Assembly (NCBI GenBank): GCA_000721375.1
Contig: JOGW01000008.1
Location: forward strand, 62,001 to 126,000
Source of the DNA: Streptomyces sp. NRRL B-3428
GTDB taxonomy: Bacteria; Actinomycetota; Actinomycetes; Streptomycetales; Streptomycetaceae
Reading direction: 5' to 3'
DNA: 64,000 nt
The notes beneath the pieces are model-generated. The model searched no databases and was not told the DNA's origin. It saw nothing but the letters and a program-made list of their open reading frames with translations. Made by a program: the position numbers and the translations under genes. Of this stretch, positions 24,632 to 34,139 are shown piece after piece; the first letter of the stretch is position 1; the number at the start of each line of letters is the position of its first letter.

Positions 24632-26029
24632 TCAGCGATTGGCCACGGCCTGCTTCACCAAGGTCTTCCCGAAGTCCCACATCAGCGTCCCGCCATTGTG
24701 CGCATCGTCCATCACAGCCGTGAAGGCCTCCACGAACCGGTCGACCTCCCGCTCCCCCACGGTCAGCGGCGGAATGAGCTTGATGACCTCCAGGTGATCC
24801 CCGGAGACCTGAGTGAGGATCCGGTGCTTCTGCAGCAACGGCACCACGACCATCTGCGCGAAAAGCCCCTTGCGCGCGACTTGCAGAGCCGCCCAACGAC
24901 TGCGCAGCTTAAGCGAGTTGGGCCGCCCGAACTCGATCCCGACCATCAGCCCGCGCCCGCGTACGTCGTGCAGCAGCTCATAGCGGTCCACGAGCGCGCC
25001 GAGCCGCGACTTGAGCAGCTCGCCCGTGACCCGCGCGTTGGCGACGATCTGCTCGTCCTCCATGACCGAGAGGACCGCGAGCCCCGCGGCCATGGCCTGG
25101 GCGTTGGAGCCGAAGCTCGCGGAGTGCACGAGCACCCTGTCCATCGACGAGTAGACCTTCTTGAAGATCCAGTCCTTGCCGAGGGTCGCACCGACCGGCA
25201 CATAGCCACCGGACAGCGCCTTGGCCACACAGACCAGGTCCGGCTCGACCCCCTCCTCGTGCTGGTACGCGTAGAAGTCGCCGGTCCTGCCGAGGCCCGT
25301 CTGCACTTCGTCGGCGATCAGCAGCGCCTTGTGCTGGTGCAGCAGCTCCTGGGCGGCCCGCAGATAGCCGGGCGGGGCCTCGAGGACGCCCTTGCCCTGG
25401 ATCGGCTCCACGATCAGCCCGGCGACGTCCCCCTTCTTCAACTCCCTTGCCAGCGCGTCGAGATCACCCAGTGCGACGGCGGTGTCGGGCAGCAGCGGGG
25501 CGAAGCCGTCCCGGAAACCGGACTCGCCGTTCACCGACAGCGAGCCGGTGGTCAGCCCGTGGAAGGCATGGCTGCAGTACAGGATCCGTGGCTTCCCGGT
25601 GGCGTACCGGGCGAACTTCAGCGCGGTCTCCACCGCCTCCGTACCGCTGTTGCCGAAGAACACCCGGTCCAGATGCGGCGAGTGCGTGAGCAGCTTCTCG
25701 GCGAGCAGTCCCGGCAGCGGCTGGCAGTCGAAGCGGGTGAGGTCGGCGAGCGAGGCGTCGAGTACGTCGTGCAGCGCCTTGCGGACGACGGGGTGATGGC
25801 GCCCCAGGCCCATCACCCCGAAGCCGGCCAGCATGTCGAGGTAGTCCTGCCCCTCGGCATCCCAGAAGTACGCGCCCTCGGCCCGCTCGTAGACCTTGTC
25901 GAAGCCGATGGTGTGCAGCATGCGCGGCAGCTGGTGGTTGAGGTGGCGGCTGTGCAGCTCATAGCGCTCACCGCCCCGCTCGGCCAGGAGTCTGCCCAGG
26001 TCGAAACCCTTCGCTGCCTCGCTCGTCAT
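24632..26029 (-). CDS. hpnO: Class-III aminotransferase, HpnO-like (hopanoid side chain)
   Basis: It encodes 465 residues from ATG 26029, 2 bases after the dxs stop, with GGAAGGAAG as ribosome site. PLP features: FFGNSGTEAVETALKFAR, LIADEVQTGLGRTG (Asp contacting the PLP ring), and Lys in CVAKALSGGY near residue 267. In hopanoid operons a class-III aminotransferase converts ribosylhopane-derived aldehyde to aminobacteriohopanetriol, the main Streptomyces hopanoid. The symbol is assigned by context; other class-III substrates cannot be excluded from sequence alone. Confidence 0.85.
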   Translation of the reverse strand: MTSEAAKGFDLGRLLAERGGERYELHSRHLNHQLPRMLHTIGFDKVYERAEGAYFWDAEGQDYLDMLAGFGVMGLGRHHPVVRKALHDVLDASLADLTRFDCQPLPGLLAEKLLTHSPHLDRVFFGNSGTEAVETALKFARYATGKPRILYCSHAFHGLTTGSLSVNGESGFRDGFAPLLPDTAVALGDLDALARELKKGDVAGLIVEPIQGKGVLEAPPGYLRAAQELLHQHKALLIADEVQTGLGRTGDFYAYQHEEGVEPDLVCVAKALSGGYVPVGATLGKDWIFKKVYSSMDRVLVHSASFGSNAQAMAAGLAVLSVMEDEQIVANARVTGELLKSRLGALVDRYELLHDVRGRGLMVGIEFGRPNSLKLRSRWAALQVARKGLFAQMVVVPLLQKHRILTQVSGDHLEVIKLIPPLTVGEREVDRFVEAFTAVMDDAHNGGTLMWDFGKTLVKQAVANR

Positions 26030-26031
26030 GC

Positions 26032-27936
26032 TCAGCTTCCTTCTTCCTCTTTGACGTCCTGGGCTTTCCGCTTGACGTCCCAGGTGGCCCCGATGCGCCC
26101 GGCGATGTCCACGGCGGTGAGCCCGAGGTCGGCGAGCACCTCGCCGCGCTTGGCGTGCGCGAGGAACTGGTCGGGGATGCCGAAGGTGCGTACCGGAAGG
26201 TCCACCTCGGCGTCCTGCAGCGCCTGGGTGACGGCCGAACCGACCCCGGAGGCCCGGCTGTTGTCCTCCACCACGGCCACCATCCGGTGTGTGGCGGCCA
26301 GGTCCGGCAGGGCGAGATCGACCGGCTTGATCCAGCGGGGGTCGACCACCGTGCAGCCGATGCCGCGGCCTTCGAGGAGTTCCGCGGCCTTGAGACACAG
26401 CGGCGCCATCACACCCACGGCCACCAGGAGCACGTCCTGCGAAGGTCCGCGGTGCAGTACGTCGATACCGCCCACGCGGTCGAGCGCGGGGATCTCGGGC
26501 CCGACGGACTCCTTGGGGAAGCGCACCAGGGTCGGTGCGTCGTCCACGTCGACCGCTTCCCTGAGCTGGGCCCGCAACTGCTCGGCGTCGCGCGGCGCGG
26601 CGATCCTGAGACCCGGCACCACCTGCAGTACGGACAGGTCCCACATGCCGTTGTGCGAGGCTCCGTCGACACCGGTGACCCCGGCGCGGTCCAGGACGAA
26701 GGTGACCCCGCACTTGTGCAGCGCCACGTCCATCAGGAGCTGGTCGAAGGCGCGGTTGAGGAAGGTCGCGTAGATGGCGACCACCGGATGCAGCCCGCCG
26801 GTCGCAAGCCCGGCGGCCGAGACGGCGGCGTGCTGCTCGGCGATCCCCACATCCCATACGCGGTCCGGGAAGCGCTCGGCGAAGGCACCGAGCCCCACCG
26901 GGTGCAGCATGGCCGCCGTGATCGCCACGACGTCGGGCCGCTCCTCACCGATCCGTACGATCTCGTCGCCGAACACCGAGGTCCAGGAAGGCCCGTTGGA
27001 GGGCGCGAGCGGCTCGCAGGTCAGCGGGTCCATCACCCCGACGGTGTGGAAGTGGTCCTCCTCGTGCGCGAGGGCCGGCTCGTAGCCGCGGCCCTTCTCG
27101 GTCAGACAGTGCACGAGCACCGGACCGTGGAACCGCTTGGCCCGGGTCAGCGCCGATTCGACGGCCGCGATGTCATGTCCGTCGATCGGACCCACGTACT
27201 TCAGGCCGAGGTCCTCGAACATGCCCTGCGGCGCGAAGGCGTCCTTGAAGCCCTTCTTGGCGCCGTGCAGCGACTCGTACAGCGGCTGCCCGATCACCGG
27301 GGTGTGCTGAAGCACTTCCTTGCCCCAGGCGAGGACGCGCTCATAGCTGTCGGTGGTCCGCAAAGTGGCCAGGTGGTTGGCGAGACCGCCGATGGTCGGG
27401 GCGTACGAGCGCTCGTTGTCGTTGACGACGATGATCAGCGGCCGGTCCTTGGCGGCCGCGATGTTGTTCAGCGCCTCCCAGGCCATCCCGCCGGTGAGCG
27501 CCCCGTCCCCGATCACCGCGACGACATGGCCACCGTCCCCGCGTACCTGCGCGGCCTTCGCGAGCCCGTCCGCCCAGCCGAGCGCCGTGGAGGCGTGGCT
27601 GTTCTCGACGATGTCGTGCTCCGACTCGTCCCGCGAGGGATAACCGGATAGCCCGCCCTTGCCGCGCAGCTTGGAGAAGTCCTGGCGGCCCGTGAGCAGC
27701 TTGTGCACGTAACTCTGGTGGCCGGTGTCCCAGACCAGCTTGTCGACCGGCGAGTCGAAGACGCGATGCAGCGCGATCGAGAGCTCCACCACGCCCAGAT
27801 TGGGCCCGAGATGGCCCCCGGTGCGGGCCACCGCATGGACCAGGAACTCCCTGATCTCCTCGGCCAGTTCGGCCAGTTCCTCCTCGGCCAGCGCTTTCAC
27901 ATCGCGCGGCCCCCGAATGGTCTCCAGGATCGTCAC
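26032..27936 (-). CDS. dxs: 1-deoxy-D-xylulose-5-phosphate synthase
   Basis: It encodes 634 residues from GTG 27936, close to the family length. The TPP-binding region is [16 protein letters not shown] near residue 145. The transketolase central domain has [18 protein letters not shown] features (here [14 protein letters not shown]) and [15 protein letters not shown]. It condenses pyruvate and glyceraldehyde 3-phosphate, the first step of the MEP isoprenoid pathway. Placed between ispG and the aminotransferase, it looks like a copy dedicated to hopanoid supply; Streptomyces usually carry another dxs elsewhere (from memory). Confidence 0.95.
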   Translation of the reverse strand: MTILETIRGPRDVKALAEEELAELAEEIREFLVHAVARTGGHLGPNLGVVELSIALHRVFDSPVDKLVWDTGHQSYVHKLLTGRQDFSKLRGKGGLSGYPSRDESEHDIVENSHASTALGWADGLAKAAQVRGDGGHVVAVIGDGALTGGMAWEALNNIAAAKDRPLIIVVNDNERSYAPTIGGLANHLATLRTTDSYERVLAWGKEVLQHTPVIGQPLYESLHGAKKGFKDAFAPQGMFEDLGLKYVGPIDGHDIAAVESALTRAKRFHGPVLVHCLTEKGRGYEPALAHEEDHFHTVGVMDPLTCEPLAPSNGPSWTSVFGDEIVRIGEERPDVVAITAAMLHPVGLGAFAERFPDRVWDVGIAEQHAAVSAAGLATGGLHPVVAIYATFLNRAFDQLLMDVALHKCGVTFVLDRAGVTGVDGASHNGMWDLSVLQVVPGLRIAAPRDAEQLRAQLREAVDVDDAPTLVRFPKESVGPEIPALDRVGGIDVLHRGPSQDVLLVAVGVMAPLCLKAAELLEGRGIGCTVVDPRWIKPVDLALPDLAATHRMVAVVEDNSRASGVGSAVTQALQDAEVDLPVRTFGIPDQFLAHAKRGEVLADLGLTAVDIAGRIGATWDVKRKAQDVKEEEGS

Positions 27937-27987
27937 GCCGGGCCCCCTCTCGGTTGGTAGCTCAACTCGCGCTCGACGGCATGCCCT

Positions 27988-29166
27988 TCACTGCACGGTG
28001 ACGGCGGGTTCCCCGGATTCCACGCCGTCCTTCTCCATCTGTTCGGCGATCTTCATCGCCTCGTCGATCAACGTCTCGACGATCTTCGACTCGGGTACGG
28101 TCCTGACCACTTCGCCCTTGACGAAGATCTGCCCCTTGCCGTTGCCGGACGCGACACCCAGATCGGCCTCACGCGCCTCACCCGGCCCGTTGACCACACA
28201 GCCCATGACCGCCACCCGCAGCGGGACCTCCATGCCCTCCAGCCCGGCCGTGACCTCGTCGGCCAGCTTGTAGACATCGACCTGGGCGCGCCCGCACGAC
28301 GGGCAGGAGACGATTTCGAGGCGGCGCTGCTTGAGGCCCAGGGACTGAAGGATCTGCAGGCCCACCTTGACCTCCTCGGCAGGGGGCGCCGACAGCGAGA
28401 CACGGATGGTGTCACCGATGCCTTCGGACAGCAACGCACCGAACGCCACTGACGACTTGATCGTCCCCTGGAAGGCCGGACCGGCCTCCGTCACCCCGAG
28501 GTGCAGCGGGTAGTCGCACTGGGCCGCCAGTTGCCGGTACGCCTGGATCATCACGACCGGGTCGTTGTGCTTGACCGAGATCTTGATGTCCTGGAAGCCG
28601 TGCTCCTCGAAGAGCGAGGCCTCCCAGAGTGCGGACTCCACGAGCGCTTCAGGCGTCGCCTTGCCGTACTTCTTCAGCAGCCGCGCGTCCAGCGAACCGG
28701 CGTTGACGCCGATACGGATCGGAGTCCGCGCCGCGGCTGCCGCCTGCGCGATCTCCTTCACCTTGTCGTCGAACTGCTTGATGTTCCCCGGGTTCACCCG
28801 GACCGCCGCGCAGCCCGCGTCGATCGCCGCGAACACGTACTTCGGCTGGAAATGAATGTCCGCGATCACCGGGATCTGGGACTTCTTCGCGATGGTCGCG
28901 AGGGCGTCCGCGTCGTCCTGCGTGGGGCAGGCGACGCGGACGATCTCACAGCCGGACGCGGTGAGTTCGGCGATCTGCTGCAGCGTGGCACCGATGTCCG
29001 AGGTCCGTGTGGTCGTCATCGACTGCACGGACACCGGGGCGTCACCGCCGACAGCCACCGAACCGACCTGGATCTGCCGCGACCGGCGCCGCTCGACGAG
29101 CTGCACCGGCACCGCCGGCATCCCGAGCGATACGGGAGCCGGCGTCCGTTCCCCTGCGGGCTCCAT
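27988..29166 (-). CDS. ispG: 4-hydroxy-3-methylbut-2-enyl-diphosphate synthase
   Basis: It encodes 392 residues from ATG 29166, 4 bases after the hpnH stop. [19 protein letters not shown] opens the TIM-barrel domain. The [4Fe-4S] cysteines are in [12 protein letters not shown] (about residue 288) and [10 protein letters not shown] (about 322). It carries out the penultimate MEP step, making HMBPP with reduced ferredoxin. It is the second MEP gene in the operon. It has about 20 more residues at the N-terminus than E. coli IspG. Confidence 0.95.
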   Translation of the reverse strand: MEPAGERTPAPVSLGMPAVPVQLVERRRSRQIQVGSVAVGGDAPVSVQSMTTTRTSDIGATLQQIAELTASGCEIVRVACPTQDDADALATIAKKSQIPVIADIHFQPKYVFAAIDAGCAAVRVNPGNIKQFDDKVKEIAQAAAAARTPIRIGVNAGSLDARLLKKYGKATPEALVESALWEASLFEEHGFQDIKISVKHNDPVVMIQAYRQLAAQCDYPLHLGVTEAGPAFQGTIKSSVAFGALLSEGIGDTIRVSLSAPPAEEVKVGLQILQSLGLKQRRLEIVSCPSCGRAQVDVYKLADEVTAGLEGMEVPLRVAVMGCVVNGPGEAREADLGVASGNGKGQIFVKGEVVRTVPESKIVETLIDEAMKIAEQMEKDGVESGEPAVTVQ

Positions 29167-29170
29167 CACG

Positions 29171-30193
29171 TCACCCGCGGTTTCCCGACACGGTCTCGCG
29201 CATCGCCCGCAGCGACTCCTTGAGGGAGCCCATGGTGGCGAGCACGGCCGTCGGCTCGTAGCCGCAGTGCGCCATGCAGTTGGCACAGCGCGGGTCCTTG
29301 CCACGACCGTAGGCGTCCCAGTCCGTGTCCTCGATGAGCTGCCGGTACGTGGGTACGTACCCGTCGCTCATCAGATAGCAGGGCTTCTGCCAGCCGAAGA
29401 GCGAGTAGTTGGGGATCGCCCAGGCCGTGCACGGGAAGTCGACCTTGCCCTCGAGGAAGTCGAGGAACAGCGGCGAGTGGTTGAGGCGCCAGCGCCGCCG
29501 GTTGCCGCCCGCGAAGGCCTTCTTGAACAGCTCACGCGTCTGCTCCACACCCAGGAAGTGCTCCTGGTCGGGCGCCTTCTCGTAGGCGTACGCGGGAGAC
29601 AGCATCATCTCGTCGACCTCGAGGTCGTCGTTGAGGAAGTTGAGCACCTCGATGATGGTCTGCGGCGTGTCCGTGTTGAAGAAGGTGGAGTTCGTGGTGA
29701 CACGGAAGCCGCGCTTCTTGGCCTCCTTGATGGCCGCCACGGCCTCGTCGAACACCCCCTCCTTGGCGACGGATTCATCGTGCCGCTCCCGCATTCCGTC
29801 GATGTGCACGGCGAACGCGAAATAGGGCGACGGCTTGAATTTGTCGATCTTCTTTCGGAGCAGCATCGCATTCGTGCAGAGGAAGACGTATTTCTTCTTC
29901 GCCACCAACTGCCGCACGATCTCGTCGATCTGCGGATGCATGAGCGGCTCACCGCCGGCGATCGACACCATGGGAGCACCGGACTCGAGCACCGCTCCCA
30001 CGGCCTGCGCCACGGGCATCCGCTGCTTGAGAACGCCGGCGGGGTGCTGAATCTTGCCGCAACCCTCGCAAGCGAGATTGCACGCGTACAACGGCTCGAG
30101 CTCCACAATGAGCGGGAATTTCTCCCGCTTGCGCAACTTCTGCTCGGCGAGATACGTCGCGACCTTGATGGACTGACGCAGGGGCATGGCCAT
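29171..30193 (-). CDS. hpnH: Adenosyl-hopene transferase HpnH (radical SAM)
   Basis: It encodes 340 residues from ATG 30193 with GGAGG 8 bases upstream. The radical SAM cluster motif is CNLACEGC near residue 36 (CxxxCxxC). [10 protein letters not shown] and a C-terminal Cys set ([13 protein letters not shown]) match HpnH. It joins the 5'-deoxyadenosyl radical to diploptene, giving adenosylhopane. hpnG lies 5 bases upstream. Confidence 0.94.
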   Translation of the reverse strand: MAMPLRQSIKVATYLAEQKLRKREKFPLIVELEPLYACNLACEGCGKIQHPAGVLKQRMPVAQAVGAVLESGAPMVSIAGGEPLMHPQIDEIVRQLVAKKKYVFLCTNAMLLRKKIDKFKPSPYFAFAVHIDGMRERHDESVAKEGVFDEAVAAIKEAKKRGFRVTTNSTFFNTDTPQTIIEVLNFLNDDLEVDEMMLSPAYAYEKAPDQEHFLGVEQTRELFKKAFAGGNRRRWRLNHSPLFLDFLEGKVDFPCTAWAIPNYSLFGWQKPCYLMSDGYVPTYRQLIEDTDWDAYGRGKDPRCANCMAHCGYEPTAVLATMGSLKESLRAMRETVSGNRG

Positions 30194-30198
30194 CTGGC

Positions 30199-30843
30199 TC
30201 ACCTCCGAGGGAGCAGCAAAGAACGGTGCCATTCATAGAAAGCAGGAAGTACCGAACGAAGAACGCGGAAAGCTGATATTCCACCGCGCACCGTGCTGAT
30301 ACGGACCAGTTCATGTTCCGGGGCGTCCACGACCACCCGGACGGCCGCAACGGGGCGCGGGCCCCGTGCGCATGCGCTGTACAACGTCGCCGCGGACTCC
30401 ATGTCCACCGCGATAGAGCCCTTGGCCAGCAGGTCGGCGCGTTCGTGTCCGCGTACGACATGGTCGGAGCCGGTGAGCGGACCGGTGTGCACGGTCCGTC
30501 CGGGTACGGCCTTCACCAGTTCCCTGACCAGGAGTTCGGTTCCTTCGCAGGGCGTGCTGCCCCGATGATCCGCGGTCTCGTCGGCGACCACCAGGTCGCC
30601 CGGGTGCATGCCGGGCGCGAGCCCGGCGCAGAACCCGGTGGCGATCACGGCCGCATCCTTGAGCGCGTCGTCGGTGAGCGTGCGCCCGACCGCACGCTCC
30701 GCGGCCTTCGGCCCCATACCGGTACGCAGTACGGTGACCGGTCCCGCGGCTCCGCTGCGGTCGCCGCTGCGCAGGGCGAGTTTCTCGATGCCCAGCGCAC
30801 AGGCGATGAGCAGCGGGGCCGCCGGCTGGTGCGAAGTGCTCAT
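30199..30843 (-). CDS. hpnG: Adenosylhopane nucleosidase/phosphorylase HpnG
   Basis: It encodes 214 residues from ATG 30843, whose A overlaps the last base of the shc stop (TGATG). Nucleoside-phosphorylase-like features are TGFCAGLAPGMHPGDLVVAD and the ribose-binding VDMESAATLYS. It removes adenine from adenosylhopane to give ribosylhopane, the precursor of bacteriohopanetetrol and aminotriol. It follows shc and precedes hpnH. Confidence 0.9.
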   Translation of the reverse strand: MSTSHQPAAPLLIACALGIEKLALRSGDRSGAAGPVTVLRTGMGPKAAERAVGRTLTDDALKDAAVIATGFCAGLAPGMHPGDLVVADETADHRGSTPCEGTELLVRELVKAVPGRTVHTGPLTGSDHVVRGHERADLLAKGSIAVDMESAATLYSACARGPRPVAAVRVVVDAPEHELVRISTVRGGISAFRVLRSVLPAFYEWHRSLLLPRR

Positions 30844-32810
30844 CAACCCCCCTCGTTGCCTTGACCGTTGAGATAACGACCGATGGCCGTCAGTGGGAAC
30901 ACCTGGCGGTACAGGTGGTAGTTGATGGAGAAGTCCCAGGGGAATCCCGTACCGGTGAAGTGCGGCTCGTCCCAGCTGCCGTCCTCGCGTTGGGTCTCGG
31001 CGAGCCAGGAGATCCCGCGCTCGACGGCCTTGGACTCCCGCTCGCCCGCCGCAAGGAGCGCCATCAGCGCCCAGCCGGTCTGGGAAGCGGTGGACTCGCC
31101 CCGGGCCACCCAGGACTCGTCCACGTAGGACCGCAGATCCTCGCCCCAGCCGCCGTCGTCGTTCTGCACCGACTCCAGCCAGTCCACGGCTCTGCGGATC
31201 GCCGGGTGCGCGGCGGGCAGGCCCGCGGCCACCAGCGCCGGCACCACGGACCCGGTTCCGTACAGGTAGTTGACGCCCCAGCGACCGAACCAGGCGCCAC
31301 TGGCCTCCTGTTCGGCGAGCAGCCAGGAGATCCCGCGTCGGGTACGCGGATCGTGCGCCTTGCCCTCAAGGGCGAGGAACTCGACCACATGGGCGGTGAC
31401 ATCGGCCGACGGCGGATCGATGACCTCACCGAAGTCGCAGAACGGCAGCCGGTTGGGGAACGGGCTGGTGTTGTCCACGTCGAACGCGGCCCACCCCCCG
31501 TTCTTCGACTGCATCCCGTACGTCCACGTCGTCGCCCGCTTGACCGCCGCGTCCACGCGCGCCGGATCGGGGTGGCGGACACGGCGCAGTGCGAGGGCCA
31601 CCTCGGCGGTGTCGTCGATGTCCGGGTAGTTGTCGTTGTGGAACTCGAACGCCCAGCCGCTGGGAGCCAGTTGGGGACGCCGCACCGACCAGTCACCGGG
31701 CCGCGCGATCTCCTCGTCGAGCATCCAGTCCACGGCCTTCACCAGCGCCGGATGATCGGCGGGCAGCCCCGCGTCGACGAGCGCGATGGTGGCGAGGCAG
31801 GTGTCCCACACCGGGGACTGGCAGGCCTCGATCATCCGCGCACCGTCCTCGCGCCACACCGCGAACCGGTCGAGGGAGGCGAGTCCTTCGCGCAGGACGG
31901 GGTGGTCGAGGTCGTAGCCGACGAGATGGAGAGCGATCACGGAGTACACGGCGGGCGGCTGGATCCCGCCCCAGCAGCCGTCGTTCTCCTGCCGCTCGAT
32001 GATCCACCGGGCGGCCGACCGCATCGCCATGCGCCGTACGCCCGGCACCGCCACCTTGTGATACGCGTGCAGCGCCTTGTCGAGCCGCTGGAAGACCCCG
32101 TCCCAACTGGCCGCCGGAGCAAGGGGCTTGTGAGGGTTGGGGTTGCGATGGTCGGTGTGCAGTTCGTCGAGCGCGAAGGGCGCGGGCCGCACGGGGCGCT
32201 TGGCCGAGACGATCGTGAGCGGCACGATGGTCTGGCGGGCCCAGCAGCCGAAGTCGTAGATGTTGAGCGGGAACCACTTGGGGAAGTAGATGAGCTCCGG
32301 CGGCAGCTGGGGCAGGTCGTCCCACTTCCACCAGCCGAACAGCGCCAGCCAGATCCGCGTGAACACCCGCGCGGAGGCGATACCGCCCTGCGCACGGATC
32401 CACGCGGAGGCCTTCGCCATGTGCTCGTCCTCGGGGTCGTCCCCCGCCAGCCGCAGCGCCACATAGGCCTCGACGGTGGTGGACAGCTCACCGGGCCCGC
32501 CGTAGAACGTGGCCCAGGTGCCGTCCGCGCGCTGCTCGCCGCGGATGAACAGGGCGGAGGCCTGAGTGGTCTTCTCGTCCCTGATCCCGAGGAACTGGCG
32601 AAGGAGCAGATCCTCGGCGTCCATCGTCACGTTCGTCTCGAGATCGCCCTTCCACCACCCCTCTTCGTCCTGGTGGGCGAGCAGATACTCGATCGCACGC
32701 TGATTCGCCTGCCGCGCGCCGTCCAAAGCGGCAGGCGTGGGTGCGGATTCGGTGGCCGCGGGAGCACGGGGCGGGATCGCCCCGGCGCTGCCGTCGGTCG
32801 TCGCTGTCAT
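30843..32810 (-). CDS. shc: Squalene-hopene cyclase
   Basis: It encodes 655 residues from ATG 32810 with AAGGGGAAG upstream. The catalytic acid motif is PDIDDTAEVAL (about residue 398). Several QW motifs are present (for example QNDDGGWGED, QREDGSWDEPHFTGTG), as is the C-terminal YHLYRQVFPLTAIGRYL typical of the family. This monotopic membrane enzyme cyclises squalene to hopene. The gap to the upstream polyprenyl synthase holds two tiny ORFs. Confidence 0.97.
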   Translation of the reverse strand: MTATTDGSAGAIPPRAPAATESAPTPAALDGARQANQRAIEYLLAHQDEEGWWKGDLETNVTMDAEDLLLRQFLGIRDEKTTQASALFIRGEQRADGTWATFYGGPGELSTTVEAYVALRLAGDDPEDEHMAKASAWIRAQGGIASARVFTRIWLALFGWWKWDDLPQLPPELIYFPKWFPLNIYDFGCWARQTIVPLTIVSAKRPVRPAPFALDELHTDHRNPNPHKPLAPAASWDGVFQRLDKALHAYHKVAVPGVRRMAMRSAARWIIERQENDGCWGGIQPPAVYSVIALHLVGYDLDHPVLREGLASLDRFAVWREDGARMIEACQSPVWDTCLATIALVDAGLPADHPALVKAVDWMLDEEIARPGDWSVRRPQLAPSGWAFEFHNDNYPDIDDTAEVALALRRVRHPDPARVDAAVKRATTWTYGMQSKNGGWAAFDVDNTSPFPNRLPFCDFGEVIDPPSADVTAHVVEFLALEGKAHDPRTRRGISWLLAEQEASGAWFGRWGVNYLYGTGSVVPALVAAGLPAAHPAIRRAVDWLESVQNDDGGWGEDLRSYVDESWVARGESTASQTGWALMALLAAGERESKAVERGISWLAETQREDGSWDEPHFTGTGFPWDFSINYHLYRQVFPLTAIGRYLNGQGNEGG

Positions 32811-32890
32811 GGCTTCCCCTTCGTGCAGTGTGGATTGCTGCTGTGCTGGGGTTCGCCGTCGGACGCTGCTCCGCTGCCCTGACCGCTGAG

Positions 32891-32929
32891 TCAGTGCTGC
32901 TTGTGCACCGTCCGGCGACTGCGAGTCAT
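32891..32929 (-). CDS. Candidate 12-codon ORF in the gap before shc
   Basis: ATG 32929 to TGA 32891 encodes MTRSRRTVHKQH. Its ATG overlaps the stop of the preceding 15-codon ORF (ATGA). It is very basic and has no ribosome site of its own, so expression would depend on coupling. It could be chance. Confidence 0.25.
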   Translation of the reverse strand: MTRSRRTVHKQH

Positions 32930-32973
32930 ATGAGGCTGCAAGGACCTGCCGCGCTCACGTCGGTGGTGCTCAT
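32926..32973 (-). CDS. Candidate 15-codon ORF after the polyprenyl synthase
   Basis: ATG 32973 overlaps the polyprenyl synthase stop (ATGA). It encodes MSTTDVSAAGPCSLI and ends in another ATGA overlap with the 12-codon ORF. A leader-type role or chance are both possible. Confidence 0.25.
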   Translation of the reverse strand: MSTTDVSAAGPCSLI

Positions 32974-34139
32974 CTCTTGCGTACGACGACGAAGTCGGCG
33001 AGCGCCGCGAGCTGGTCCCTGACCCGCTCCGGCATGTCGACGCTCTCAATCGCCTGGAGAGCGATCGTATGCTGCCTGCGCGCCTCCTGTGCGGTCCACT
33101 CGCGTCCGCCGGCCTCCTCGATGAGCGAGGCACGGTGGGCGAACTCCGCCTCGGAGAAGTTCTCGAAGTCGTTCGCCTTCGCGTCGGCGGCGAGCAGCCG
33201 GCCGAGCTCCTCGGAGGCGTCTCCGCCCGCGGCGAGCGCGGCCACCACCGGCAGCGACTTCTTGCGCTGGCGCAGATCGCTCCACGTCTGCTTGCCCGTC
33301 GACTCCGGGTCGCCCCAGATGCCGAGCAGATCGTCGACGGCCTGGAAGGCGAGTCCGAGGTGGTAGCCGTACTTCTCCAGCGTGTCGGCCGTCTTGTCGT
33401 CCGCGCCGCCGAGCACCGCGCCGATGGAGACGGCGCAGGCGAGCAGCGCGCCCGTCTTGTTGCCCTCCATCTCCAGGCACTCCTCGACGGTGACCCGCTC
33501 GCGGTGCTCGTAGGAGATGTCCTGGGCCTGGCCGTCGATCAACGCCCTTGTGGCGGCGGTGAGCCGGCGCGTGGCGCGTCCGGCCTCGACGGTGTCGAGT
33601 TCGAGCAGCACCTCGTTGGCCAGGGCGAACAGCGCGTCGCCGACGAGGATCGCCTGCGCGGGACCGTGCACCTTCCAGACGGTGTCGCGGTGGCGGCGCT
33701 GCTCGTCGCCGTCCATCAGGTCGTCGTGCAAGAGCGAGAAGTTGTGCACCAGCTCGACGGCGACCGCGCCCGGGATGCCCACCTCGGGCGCCGCACCGGC
33801 GGCCTCCGCGGAGATCAGCGCGAGTGCGGGACGTACCGCCTTGCCGCCGTCGCCGTCGGAGGGCCGGCCCTCGGCGTCGATCCAGCCGAAGTGGTACGCG
33901 GCGACCGTGTCCATGGGCGGCGCGAGCCGGTCGACGGCGGCGCGGAGCACCGGCGTCGCCATGGCCCGGCCACGCTCGAGCAGCGCGGACACGTTGACCT
34001 CGCGGTCCGCGTCCCCCTGCCCGGGTACGGCGGCCGGTACGGCCGAAGGCTCAGTCGGCACTGTCTCTCCTCTGGTTCCAGTGGTGGAGCTGATGGTTCC
34101 GGTGGTGCTGGTGGTTCCGGTGGCGCTGCCGATGCTCAT
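32970..34139 (-). CDS. Polyprenyl diphosphate synthase (trans-isoprenyl transferase)
   Basis: It encodes 389 residues from ATG 34139, overlapping the hpnE stop (ATGA), with GAGGAGG upstream. GTG 34061 has its own good AGAGGAG site and would remove a Ser/Thr/Gly-rich head of 26 residues. The first Asp-rich motif is LLHDDLMDGD (about residue 136) and the second is AFQAVDDLLGIWGD (about 268). In this operon it probably makes farnesyl diphosphate for HpnC/D/E. Chain length cannot be fixed by eye. Confidence 0.92.
   Translation of the reverse strand: MSIGSATGTTSTTGTISSTTGTRGETVPTEPSAVPAAVPGQGDADREVNVSALLERGRAMATPVLRAAVDRLAPPMDTVAAYHFGWIDAEGRPSDGDGGKAVRPALALISAEAAGAAPEVGIPGAVAVELVHNFSLLHDDLMDGDEQRRHRDTVWKVHGPAQAILVGDALFALANEVLLELDTVEAGRATRRLTAATRALIDGQAQDISYEHRERVTVEECLEMEGNKTGALLACAVSIGAVLGGADDKTADTLEKYGYHLGLAFQAVDDLLGIWGDPESTGKQTWSDLRQRKKSLPVVAALAAGGDASEELGRLLAADAKANDFENFSEAEFAHRASLIEEAGGREWTAQEARRQHTIALQAIESVDMPERVRDQLAALADFVVVRKR

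Noticed and set aside
24359..26773. An 804-codon plus-strand frame opposite the aminotransferase and dxs
   Set aside because: The minus-strand proteins have all family motifs; the plus-strand translation has none.
32891..33133. An 80-codon minus-strand frame before shc
   Set aside because: Most of it overlaps the polyprenyl synthase coding region in another frame with Ser/Arg-rich translation; only the tiny coupled ORFs are kept as weak candidates.
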